From Torreya grandis (Eukaryota; Streptophyta; Pinopsida; Cupressales; Taxaceae): a DNA stretch of 64,000 bases. The notes beneath the pieces were generated by a model that was not told the DNA's origin, made no database searches, and saw nothing but the letters and a program-made list of their open reading frames with translations. The position numbers and the translations under genes were made by a program. Below, one piece after another: positions 12,101-23,689 of this stretch (the stretch's first letter is position 1; each line of letters opens with the position of its first letter). The stretch spans positions 225,001 through 289,000 of the forward strand of contig JARHVA010001922.1 of NCBI GenBank assembly GCA_037957365.1, given 5' to 3'.

Positions 12101-15100
12101 TTTTAATGTTCATTTTTTGATAGAAAGCCAAACCAAGCCAAAGCCAATCCCAATATTTCCAAGGTGAAAAGGAGAGATGATGCAAGTAACACCATTGAAA
12201 AATATTCTTTGATCACATGACCAACCACATTCCTCCATGGCCAACATATAATTCTTGCTTTCAAAGAAGGTAAACAATGTTTGTTTTGTCTTCTATTGAT
12301 AGTTACTTGTATTATTCTCTTGTTCCTTGAGTATTTAGGCTTGAGTTATCAATTTTATTAGTGTGTTTTTGTTTGGTTTTTATCATACTAACATGATATT
12401 AATATCCCCAATTATATTCCTATTGATCACATAATGCCATACCTGATGGGACACGTACCTCATAAATCTCTTCTGGCTACTTCTTAGGATGTTTTAGTAA
12501 CCATTTTTATGCCAAGTTTTTTATTTAATCACCAAAAAAGTGAAGAAGTTTGAACTCTTGACCAAGCCATAGGGGTCACTAATAATCGTAATAAATCAAG
12601 GTTAATCACTAGAATCAACATTGATTAGAGGAATTGGCAATGATATTTGTGTCAAAAACATAGTCAAACCTTGAAATATAAATGTAGTAAAAATCAAGTT
12701 TTTCTTGCTTTTATTTATGCCTAACAACTTGTTTACTACCTATTTAACATTATTATTGTAGGGTAGTGATAAGTTTTTAATTTAAAAAATTATGTGTCAA
12801 GCATTTGTATATTAAAACGAATTTGTTTTTGGTGTGGTTATAGGAATCGGTAACAATCATAACATAATTAGTTTTAATTGGAGGAATCAACCATGATCCC
12901 TGCTAGTTATTAATGATTTCTCTATGTTTTTCCTTTTTAGAAACTTGAGAGTTAAAATTTTGTGTTTGTATTGAGATAACTTACAGGAATATAATATTGG
13001 ATCAAACACAAATTAATCTACTAACTTGTTTGTAGGTAATTAATCCAAGAAAGAAGAAGTTTTAGGTTCTTTTTAATCAAGTTTTCATTTTGCAAAGTTC
13101 AAATTTTACAAAGTTTAAAAACCATTCACATTTGGTTAAGGTATTTAAAATTAACTTAATAATTTATCTTTTTCGCATTATAAAAGCTCTTACAAGTGTA
13201 AACATAGCCAAGGGGCCAAAAAATTTCAAATGCATTTCAGTTTGGTGTTAGTAAAAATAAATTACATTTTTATTTAGATATCTTAAGATCTTTTTCGATT
13301 CTTGTTTGTTATTTAGACTAGTTTTAAATTACTTAGATTCTTTTAATTTTGAAAAAACACAAAATCTAGTGTGCATGCTCACTCACCATCCCCTTTAGGG
13401 AACTCAAGCAACCAAAAACACTTAGTTTATTTCCCTTATTTGTAAATTCGTGTTGGAAATAATCTTAATTGCTTGTCCCCTACTAGGGTCAATCTAAACC
13501 TAAGTACGATTAACTCTAACCTAACTTCACCTAGGTTAGAGTTAGTTTGGAAGGCTATAAATATAAGGATTCACCCATTTTTCAATAAGCTCTTTTGGTG
13601 TAATGTTATGCAAAAATGCCTTAAAATACCCTCTTTGTAGTATTTTAATGTTCATTTTTTGATAGAAAGCCAAACCAAGCCAAAGCCAATCCCAATATTT
13701 CCAAGGTGAAAAGGAGAGATGATGCAAGTAACACCATTGTAAAAGATTCTTTGATCACATGACCAAGCACATTCCTTCATGGCCAACATATAATTCTTGC
13801 TTTCAAAGAAGGTAAAAAATGTTTGTTTTGTCATCTATTGATAGTTACTTGTATTATTCTCTTGTTCCTTGAGTATTTAGGCTTGAGTTGTCAATTTTAC
13901 TAGTGTGTTTTTGTTTGGTTTTTATCATAATAACATGATATTAATATCCCCAATTAGATTCCTATTGATTACATAATGCCATACCTCATGGGACAAGTAC
14001 CTCATAAATCTCTTCTAGCTACTTCTTAGGATGTTTTAATAACCATTTTTATGCCAAGTTTTTTATTTAATCACCAAAAAAGTGAAGAAGTTTGAACTCT
14101 TGACCAAGCCATAGGGGTCACTAATAATCGTAATAAATCAAGGTTAATCACTAGAATCAACATTGATTAGAGGAATTGGCAATGATATTTGTGTCAAAAA
14201 CATAGTCAAACCTTGAAATATAAATGTAGTAAAAATCAAGTTTTTCTTGCTTTTATTTATGCCTAACAACTTGTTTACTACCTATTTAACATTATTATTG
14301 TAGGGTAGTGATAAGTTTTTAATTTAAAAAATTATGTGTCAAGCATTTGTATATTAAAACACATTTGTTTTTGGTGTGGTTATAGGAATCGATAACAATC
14401 ATAACATAATTAGTTTTAATTGCAGGAATCAACCATGATCCCTACTAGTTATTAATGATTTCTCTATGTTTTTCCTTTTTAAAAACTTGAGAGTTAAAAT
14501 TTTGTGTTTGTATTGAGATAACTTACAAGAATATAATATTGGATCAAACACAAATTAATCTACTAACTTGTTTGTAGGTAATTAATCCAAGAAAGAAGAA
14601 GTTTTAGGTTCTTTTTAATCAAGTTTTCATTTTGCAAAGTTCAAGTTTTACAAAGTTTAAAAATCATTCACATTTGGTTAAGGTATTTAAAATTAACTTA
14701 ATAATTTATCTTTTTTGCATTATAAAAGCTATTACAAGTGTAAACATAGCCAAGGGGCCAAAAAGTTTCAAATGCATTTCAGTTTGGTGTTAGTAAAAAT
14801 AAATTACATTTTTATTTAGAGATCTTAAGATCTTTTTCGATTCTTGTTTGTTATTTAGACTAGTTTTAAATTACTTAGATTCTTTTAATTTTGAAAAAAC
14901 ACAAAATCTAGTGTGCATGCTCACTCACCATCCCCTTTAGGGAACTCAAGCGACCAAAAACACTTAGTTTATTTCCCTTATTTGTAAAGTGGTGTTGGAA
15001 ATAATGTTAATTGCTTGTCCCCTACTAGGGTCAATCTAACTCTAAATACGATTAACTCTAACCTAACTTCACCTGGGTTAGAGTTAGTTTGGAAGGCTAT

Positions 15101-18091
15101 AAATATAAGGATTCACCCATTTTTAAATAAGCTCTTTTGGTGTAATGTTATGAAAAAATACCTTAAAATACCCTCTTTGTAGTATTTTAATGTTCATTTT
15201 TTGATAGAAAGCCAAACCAAGCCAAAGCCAATCCCAATATTTCCAAGGTGAAAAGGAGAGATGATGCAAGTAACACCATTGAAAAATATTCTTTGATCAC
15301 ATGACCAAGCACATTCCTCCATGGCCAACATATAATTCTTGCTTTCAAAGAAGGTAAACAATGTTTGTTTTGTCTTCTATTGATAGTTACTTGTATTATT
15401 CTCTTGTTCCTTGAGTATTTAGGCTTGAGTTGTCAATTTTATTAGTGTGTTTTTATTTGGTTTTTATCATACTAACATGATATTAATATCCCCAATTAGA
15501 TTCCTATTGATCACATAATGCCATACCTGATGGGACACGTACCTCATAAATCTCTTCTAGCTACTTCTTAGGATGTTTTAATAACCATTTTTATGCCAAG
15601 TTTTTTATTTAATCACCAAAAAAGTGAAGAAGTTTTAACTCTTGACCAAGCCATAGGGGTCACTAATAATCGTAATAAATCAAGGTTAATCACTAGAATC
15701 AACATTGATTAGAGGAATTGGCAATGATATTTGTGTCAAAAACATAGTCAAACCTTGAAATATAAATGTAGTAAAAATCAAGTTTTTCTTGCTTTTATTT
15801 ATGCCTAACAACTTGTTTACTACCTATTTAACATTATTATTGTAGGGTAGTGATAAGTTTTTAATTTAAAAAATTATGTGTCAAGCATTTGTATATTAAA
15901 ACACATTTGCTTTTGGTGTGGTTATAGGAATCGATAACAATCATAACATAATTAGTTTTAATTGCAGGAATCAACAATGATCCCTGCTAGTTATTAATGA
16001 TTTATCTATGTTTTTCCTTTTTAGAAACTTGAGAGTTAAAATTTTGTGTTTGTATTGAGATAACTTACAGGAATATAATATTGGATCAAACACAAATTAA
16101 TCTACTAACTTGTTTGTAGGTAATTAGTCCAAGAAAGAAGAAGTTTTAGGTTCTTTTTAATCAAGTTTTCATTTTGCAAAGTTCAAATTTTACAAAGTTT
16201 AAAAATCATTCACATTTGGTTAAGGTATTTAAAATTAACTTAATAATTTATCTTTTTTTCATTATAAAAGCTCTTACAAGTGTAAACATAGCCAAGGGGC
16301 CAAAAAATTTCAAATGCATTTCAGTTTGGTGTTTATAAAAATAAATTAAATTTTTATTTAGAGATCTTAAGATCTTTTTCGATTCTTGTTTGTTATTTAG
16401 ACTAGTTTTAAATTACTTAGATTCTTTTAATTTTGAAAAAACACAAAATCTAGTGTGCATGCTCTCTCACCATCCCCTTTAGGGAACTCAAGTGACCAAA
16501 AACACTTAGTTTATTTCCCTTATTTTCAAAGTGGTGTTGGAAATAATGTTAATTGCTTGTCCCCTACTAGGGTTAATCTAAACTTAAATACGATTGACTC
16601 TAACCTAACTTCACCTGGGTTAGAGTTAGTTTGGAAGGCTATAAATATAAGGATTCAGCCATTTTTCTATAAGCTCTTTTGGTGTAATGTTATGCAAAAA
16701 TACCTTAAAATACCCTCTTTGTAGTATTTTAATGTTCACTTTTTGATAGAAAGCCAAACCAAGCCAAAGCCAATCCCAATATTTCCAAGGTGAAAAGGAG
16801 AGATGATGCAAGTAACACCATTGAAAAATATTCTTTGATCACATGACCAAGCACATTCCTCCATGGCCAACATATAATTCTTACTTTCAAAGAAGGTAAA
16901 ACAATGTTTGTTTTGTCTTCTATTGATAGTTACTTGTATTATTCTCTTGTTCCTTGAGTATTTAGGCTTGAGTTGTCAATTTTATTAGTGTGTTTTTCTT
17001 TGGTTTTTATCATACTAACATGATATTAATATCCCCAATTAGATTCCTATTGATCACATAATGCCATACCTGATGGGACACGTACCTCATAAATCTCTTC
17101 TAGCTACTTCTTAGGATGTTTTAATAACCATTTTTATGCCAAGTTTTTTATTTAATCACCAAAAAAGTGAAGAAGTTTGAACTCTTGACCAAGCCATAGG
17201 GGTCACTAATAATCGTAATAAATCAAGGTTAATCACTAGAATCAACATTGATTAGAGGAATTGGCAATGATATTTGTGTCAAAAACATAGTCAAACCTTG
17301 AAATATAAATGTAGTAAAAATCAAGTTTTTCTTGCTTTTATTTATGCCTAACAACTTGTTTGCTACCTATTTAACATTATTATTTTAGGGTAGTGATAAG
17401 TTTTTAATTTAAAAAATTATGTGTCAAGCATTTGTATATTAAAACAAATTTGTTTTTGGTGTGGTTATAGGAATCGATAACAATCATAACATAATTAGTT
17501 TTAATTGCAGGAATCAACCATGATCCCTACTAGTTATTAATGATTTCTCTATGTTTTTCCTTTTTAGAAACTTGAGAGTTAAAATTTTGTGTTTGTATTG
17601 AGTTAACTTACAGGAATATAATATTGGATCAAACACAAATTAATCTACTAACTTGTTTGTAGGTAATTAATCCAAGAAAGAAGAAGTTTTAGGTTCTTTT
17701 TAATCAAGTTTTCATTTTGCAAATTTAAAATTTTACAAAGTTTAAAAATCATTCACATTTGGTTAAGGTATTTAAAATTAACTTAATAATTTATCTTTTT
17801 TGCATTATAAAAGCTATTACAAGTGTAAACATAGCCAAGGGGCCAAAAAATTTCAAATGCATTTTAGTTTGGTGTTAGTAAAAATAAATTACATTTTTAT
17901 TTAGAGATCTTAAGATCTTTTTCGATTCTTGTTTGTTATTTAGACTAGTTTTATATTTCTTAGATTCTTTTAATTTTTAAAAAACACAAAATCTAGTGTG
18001 CATGCTCTCTCACCATCCCCTTGAAGGAACTCAAGTGACCAAAAACACTTAGTTTATTTCCCTTATTTGTAAAGTATTGCTGGAAATAATG

Positions 18092-20194
18092 TTATCTATG
18101 ATCTCCCTAAGCTTTGAGTGACTTGGGTTATTCAAAAGCAAAATCTAAACTCTTTCTATTTTTTTCATTTTTTATTTTTATGAACTTGGCTTGTGGGTGG
18201 GAGTTCGTCACCTCCCCATGATTTCTTTAGGGGTGTGTTGACTTATGGATTCATTTCCCAACATCATACCAATCATGATCCATAGTAGGGTATACAAATT
18301 TGGAAAACCATTAGATGGTATAATGGTGATTGCTTATCTTGACCACCCTAATGGGTACCTGATCCTTGTAATAGGTAGACATCAGACTCCACTAAGCAAT
18401 ACATGACTAGCGTCACTATGAAAAGTAATATACCTTACATAATAAGTTAGGTGGTTTGGATGCAATTGAAATGATTTCAATCTTGTGTTAGCCACACTTG
18501 GGACCATCTATTACATGCAAAACTTATATATTTTTAGTAAAACCCCACTGATACATAATTTCATGCCAAATGTTGAGTGTTTCTCATTCTAAGTTCATAC
18601 CACGTACCAATTATTGAGAGATAAATGGGAGTGTAAAAAATATACCTACACCTATTCTTTAATTTTTGGATTAATACTTAATTCGTCACAAGAATTGGTA
18701 TATCATTGTAAACTTTGGATGAAGCTATGCATGCACATGTTAGTTATAGGGATAGGATGAGCCATTGGGCTATTTCTATTTGTATTTGATTTATATGTGT
18801 TTTGAGACTAGAAACAATTTTTTTGTTTGGTCAAAAATGATTCATAAACTAATCACATGTTTTTACACCTCTTTATCCTAAGAGGTGTTATTCTATGTAT
18901 TTGGTGTCATACTTTTTCCTTAGACTTTCATTATAAAACATTTGTGTGTGACTTATTTAAAAGGGGTATCATTACACTGTCTATTTCATCCCAAGTATTT
19001 ACTTGGAGTTTTAAATAAAAAACCATTTTCATACCTTTTGATCAAAGTAGTGTTGTTATGTTGCTCATGTTATTTCAAAATAATGCCTTATTTCAAACCA
19101 AGTTCAAAACTATGTGTGCCTTTGCTATATAATTGGTTTTATTATGTCATCCATTTGGGTCTAAGATGTTATCCATTTAAGGAAACCAAGTATCTTAAAA
19201 TAATTTTTGAAATTTGTCTTGTGAAGTTCAGATTCAAAATTGACCAGTCTACACCTATGTCTTGTTTAATTTTGGCTTATGTGTTTACCTCTCACATTTG
19301 AATTATACAACTTGGACTAATTCCTTGTTTTATTTGAATAATTATTTTTCCTATATCTAGGAAGTGGTCTGTTTTTATGTATACCTCAATTCAAATTATT
19401 TCCTTGAATTGAGGTCAAAACTCTCTTTTCAAGTATAATCTTAAGCACATTCAATTCAAATTGGAAATTGTTTATCTCTTGGGCTTGAATGTTTTACTTA
19501 TCACTCATATTTTTGTTTACTTGAGATTGAAATTCCTAATTAGTTTTAGGAATGTGACTATAATGAATGTCTTATGCCAAGGTCAAGTTTTTTTTTGAAT
19601 CCATGTGCCTAGATTGAGTCAAAGTGTTTCAAACTATTTTACTTAGACTATATATTATTTGTAAGTTATTACCTCAACCTAGTTTGTTTTTAAAGTCTAT
19701 ATTTGTGCCTTCTTTCCAAATACCTAGCACTTGCCTTTTAGTTTTTATACTTAGTTTTTTTTTTTAAGTTTAGATGTTTGCCTTATTTCCAAAGACCTAG
19801 AATTTTCCTTAGTTTTTAGATTATGTTCATACCTTTTGAGTCTAGATTTCTGCCTTGTTTCTAAATACAAAACACAATTTTTCATTTTTAGACCTAGTTT
19901 AGATTTGTTCAAAACACTATTTCCAAAACCAAGACTAAAACTTACCTTTTAGTTGACCATTTATGTGCAAGACCTTAGACTTTAGTGATATTTGAGACCA
20001 ATCTTACCATTAATGATTTTAGACAAAAGCTCTATTTTAGACTAATTTTAGACTATTTAAAACAAAATATTGAGTTTGTTATTTCGACCAAGTTTCCAGA
20101 CATACCAAGAATCAACCAATCCTTTTAACCATGTTTCAAGATTTTTTTGAACTCTAAGCCTTTTCTTCATGAGATATTAGTTGTGGATTTGGAT
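18092..20194 (+). other. Downstream leader of element B
   Basis: This is single-copy 5' untranslated leader between the last module and gag. About 18100-18580 matches the reverse complement of element A's leader at about 36000-36600, and weaker similarity continues towards gag. Without the five extra modules B's leader would be about 3.2 kb, against about 2.9 kb in A. The 119-codon frame at 18942 has no domain and lacks an A counterpart, so it is not annotated as a gene. Confidence 0.65.
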
Positions 20195-22508
20195 ATGCCT
20201 CACTACACATGTAGTGGAACCATATATAATCTATATTTAAAAATGTATCAATGAATGATGCCTTTGTTCAAGACCCATATGGTGATGATGTAGTTTTTGA
20301 GATGAATGTATATCCCCTTTACACTATTAAATATGTAGAACAAGGTGAAGATTCATTATCACACTACTTAGTTAATACACCTCCTTATCTGGGTCAAGAA
20401 TAATAATAATAAGAAACTCAATTTATTGATAGTGTGCCTCATATAAATAAAGTCCAACAACAACCTTACTATGTTACCATGCCATTAACCAATGCCCCAT
20501 ACTTGTTTGACCATTAGTTGCTTGAGAACAATGACAGAGCCATAGAGGTAGGGGCCAAGTTTCTAGAAGACTTTCCCCATGAAAACCTACCTAGTCTAGT
20601 TAGAGTGCATAGAAACATACATTATACCTAAACTATTAAGCAAACCTCTACTAGTTACCCTTAATCACTCATGTTAATGTCATACCAAGATCTGAATATG
20701 TCTATGAAGGGGAAGGGCCCCATGGAGACAAATTTATATAAATTTAATGAGAATATCATACTTATTTTAATCTAGAACAAAATTTTAATGCCATGGCCAT
20801 ATCAAATAATCCACTTATAAAACTAACTCCTTCAATAGGAGTTCCATTTGATTCATTAGGTCATGTTAATTAGGGTGTGGAACCATTTTACCAAATTAAT
20901 TCATTAGGTGACATGTTTAATGTCCCATTCATTGAAGTAGTGATTGTGGCTTCTACTTAGGACCATGTTTCAAATATAATGAATAACACGTGTCTTCCAA
21001 TTCAAACCACGGTGGGTTAAATTCACCACCAAATAATCTACAAAAAAGTACCTCTTGCCAATACCATGAGTGGTTTTCAATATTAGGGGTTAGGAGTGCC
21101 TATTCCTAACAATAGTAGGTTACTCCCACTCCCCAATAATTAGCAATGACTATACCTCAATAGTTGTAGACATTATCTAATCAACAACATGTTATTATTG
21201 GTCAATGACAAATACCAAACACACAAAAAGAAATCAATTTATAACATGTGTTCATTTATATAGTTGGGTTAGACTAGTTAGAAACAAGTTCTTACTCAAA
21301 ATAAATAGGTAAAGTACCTTACACAAAGCCATATATTTTTATCACAACTGTAATTCCCTTAAACCCATGGACATATTCTAAATCCAAACCATAATATTTA
21401 AAAACAATGCATGTAATACTAACAACCTCATCCTAATGTGTGGATGCATATTCCTAGTAAATTGGTCCATCAAACTAATGTTCCAAAATACTCTATACCT
21501 CCATTATACCTTGGTTAAGGCAATCTACCTTTGACCATCCATCCACAACCACAACCAAATGTGACATCAATTTTCTTGGCCCAAGAATTACAATAGATAA
21601 AGGATGAAATTAAAACCATTCAAATGGGAAATCAAACCAACAAGTTCAAATTGGATGATGTGTGTTCATACCCATTTAACATAGAGTATATTCATATACC
21701 ATTTCCTCAAGGTTATGAGCCACTAAAATTTGATAAATACAATGGTAAAGGAGACCCTAGAGAACCTAGATTTTTATGTCACTTTCCATCTAGTGGCTTA
21801 TAGTGACATTTACCTACTTCTTTTTCCTCAAAGTTTAGATAGACAATCTTTGGATTGGCCTCTTAAATTTCCAAAGAACTTAGTAACTAAATTTGATGAT
21901 CTCTTAAATAAATTTGTACAAAATTTATCCTACAATATCAAGCATTAGATTTTAGTAGTAGACTTAAGTCAGGCCAAGCAAAAAGTTAGTGAGAGATTTA
22001 TGAGCTACTTATAGAGATGAAGAGTTATTTCTAGTCATTTCACCCATAATCTACCAGATAAGCAATTAGCAATTATGTTTACTAAAAAAATACATAGTGA
22101 AAAACCTTATCACTTGGAGCTTCAGTGTGCTCAAACATTCAAGGACATCATTAAGAAATACATAAAAATTGAAAAATTCCTTATCAACACATGGATTATC
22201 AATTTGTCTTCCTCAAACCAAAATCAAAGCCAAAACCAAAACTCAAGCCTAAATCATAACCTTATAAAAATCCAAGTGTAAGTGTTTGTACCCACTCAGG
22301 TTAATAATTATGAAAAAGCTAAGCCAACAACTATAATAAGAATGTTGTTAGTAATGGGGTCACTAAGTCACACCATGTTTAAATGGTGAAAACACTATCT
22401 ATTTAGCCTATGTTGCAAATGTAGATTATTTCACAAATGTAACCTATCCAACAAGCACAACTTATGCCTCAACCCAAGACAGCTCCTCAAATGCTATAAC
22501 CACCACAT
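20195..22508 (+). pseudogene. gag: Element B gag, N-terminal and capsid part
   Basis: Gag forms the virus-like particle that packages element RNA in the cytoplasm. The start at 20195 is chosen because element A's gag begins at the matching Met-Ser-His-Tyr context; a one-base shift follows. Next come the conserved block with DPYGDD near 20270 and the capsid core at 21720-22190, with KFDKYNGKGDPRE and LDWPLKFP, where the family has an ALxW motif. The capsid segment FMSYL and the cysteine-containing LELQCAQTFKD follow. Four consecutive TAA codons at about 20401 stand where a CAA glutamine run is expected. The frame ends in a proline/glutamine-rich stretch at the insertion point of element A and resumes at 38645. 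Confidence 0.75.
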
Positions 22509-23482
22509 TAAAATAATGAAATGAACACACTAACATGCTAACATATCTATCCTATATCATAGGGTATATTAATGAAAAAAAACAAATGAAAAGGACAACT
22601 AAAATACAAAATATAAACAATATCTTACCTTCTTTGAATGCTCCAAATGATTTTTTGTGTGGCTTGTTTAGTTTGTGCTTAAAGAGTCTTTGGTAATGGA
22701 GTTTGTGTAGCTCCCTTTCTCCTTCATACCATTGTTTCTTGTGTTTTATAGGTTTAATATTTGGGCATTATAACATTATTGTTATGAAATATTGAAATAA
22801 AACCTACATTATAGCTCTAAAATTTTCAAGCTCTCTTTTCAATAGGCAATGGATTATATTTACAGGCTTAAGAACTAACCCCAACTCAAGGTGAATTAAA
22901 GTATAGTTTAAATATAGAATGGGTTCAAACCTAAGCTAAGTGAGTCAACATAACCATATTAGAGTTGAAAGGTGTCAAACACTCATGTTTTTTAATTAAT
23001 AGGCATGGGTATCCAAAAAGAGATATTTTCCAAAGGCTTGACAACTTGCAAAGGTAATCATGAAAATCTATGATATTTCATATTTTTTATTTTATTTTTC
23101 AATAATTCATTAATTACACATGGATAATTCAAATAGGAATTTAATTTAGTTTAGATTATTAATTAATTCTAATTAACTATTTAACTCTTTCAATATTTGA
23201 ATTTATGTGTGCAAGTGCCCCACTTAATAGGTCCATAAACCAAATTACATGTTATGATGTTGTAGGATGCTTAGAGATTAATCCATGAGAAGTTATGATT
23301 GCATATGGTAGGATACCACAATTAGGGATGACTTAATGTTATTTTGATCTTTTATGAATGATTCATAAGTAAATTTGGGATGTTTAATGACTTATAAGCT
23401 TAATTTGTAAATGCTGGTAGGAATCAGTTTGCATTTCAATCAAAGGCCATTGGTGGCTAGTTTTAGGTGTAAATAGTTTTCA
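22509..23482 (-). repeat. 3' LTR of element A, 974 bp
   Basis: It is a direct copy of 37657-38644. On the minus strand it starts TGAAAACTATTTACACC and ends ...CATTATTTTA. Its TATA box has decayed to TGTAAATA and its upstream palindrome is broken, unlike the right copy. The splice-donor block is kept as AAGAAGGTAAGATA. The purine tract expected just inside it is not evident. Confidence 0.8.
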
Positions 23483-23689
23483 CCTATTTATGAAGGTGTT
23501 TCAAGCTATAAGAATAATAAAATATTCTAAAATAATGAAAATTTCATGTATGCTTATGACTTTAATAGTAAAAGATGAATTATAAGTGCCCCCTCAAGGG
23601 AGTGGTTAGTAAAGGGGTCAGTAATCGATCCCTCTTAAAGAGGAAATAGTTAGACTAAAAATATGAAATGGGGTGGAAGGGAATTATTT

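Larger units (their letters stand above)
8828..18091 (+). repeat. Six-copy tandem array of 1542-bp LTR-promoter/leader modules
   Basis: Units start at 8828, 10381, 11923, 13465, 15007 and 16549 and the last ends at 18091. Lengths are 1553, 1542, 1542, 1542, 1542 and 1543; the first carries about 11 extra bases near its start. Each unit holds about 95 bp of proximal U3, the TATA box, R and U5 of element B's LTR, then about 1.08 kb of leader. Proof comes from element A, whose LTR and leader show the same order of blocks. Distal U3 (8314-8827) is present only before copy 1. The head-to-tail junction shares only TTA between leader end and U3. Copies are nearly identical; stretches of over 100 bases differ by none or one base. 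Confidence 0.95.

Noticed and set aside
8915..16811. A 61-codon minus-strand frame (MHHLSFSPWKYWDWLWLGLA...) repeated in five of six modules
   Set aside because: It is antisense within R/U5 of the LTR and conserved only because the modules are nearly identical. Copy 5 has a stop in it (about 15124) and A's LTR has no such frame.
8828..18091. Array as ordinary satellite DNA or ribosomal spacer
   Set aside because: The block order matches the LTR and leader of element A, so the unit derives from a retrotransposon. No rRNA sequence is present.
18942..19301. 119-codon plus-strand frame in B's leader
   Set aside because: No domain, and no matching frame in the aligned leader of A. AT-rich leader sequence can give such a frame by chance.
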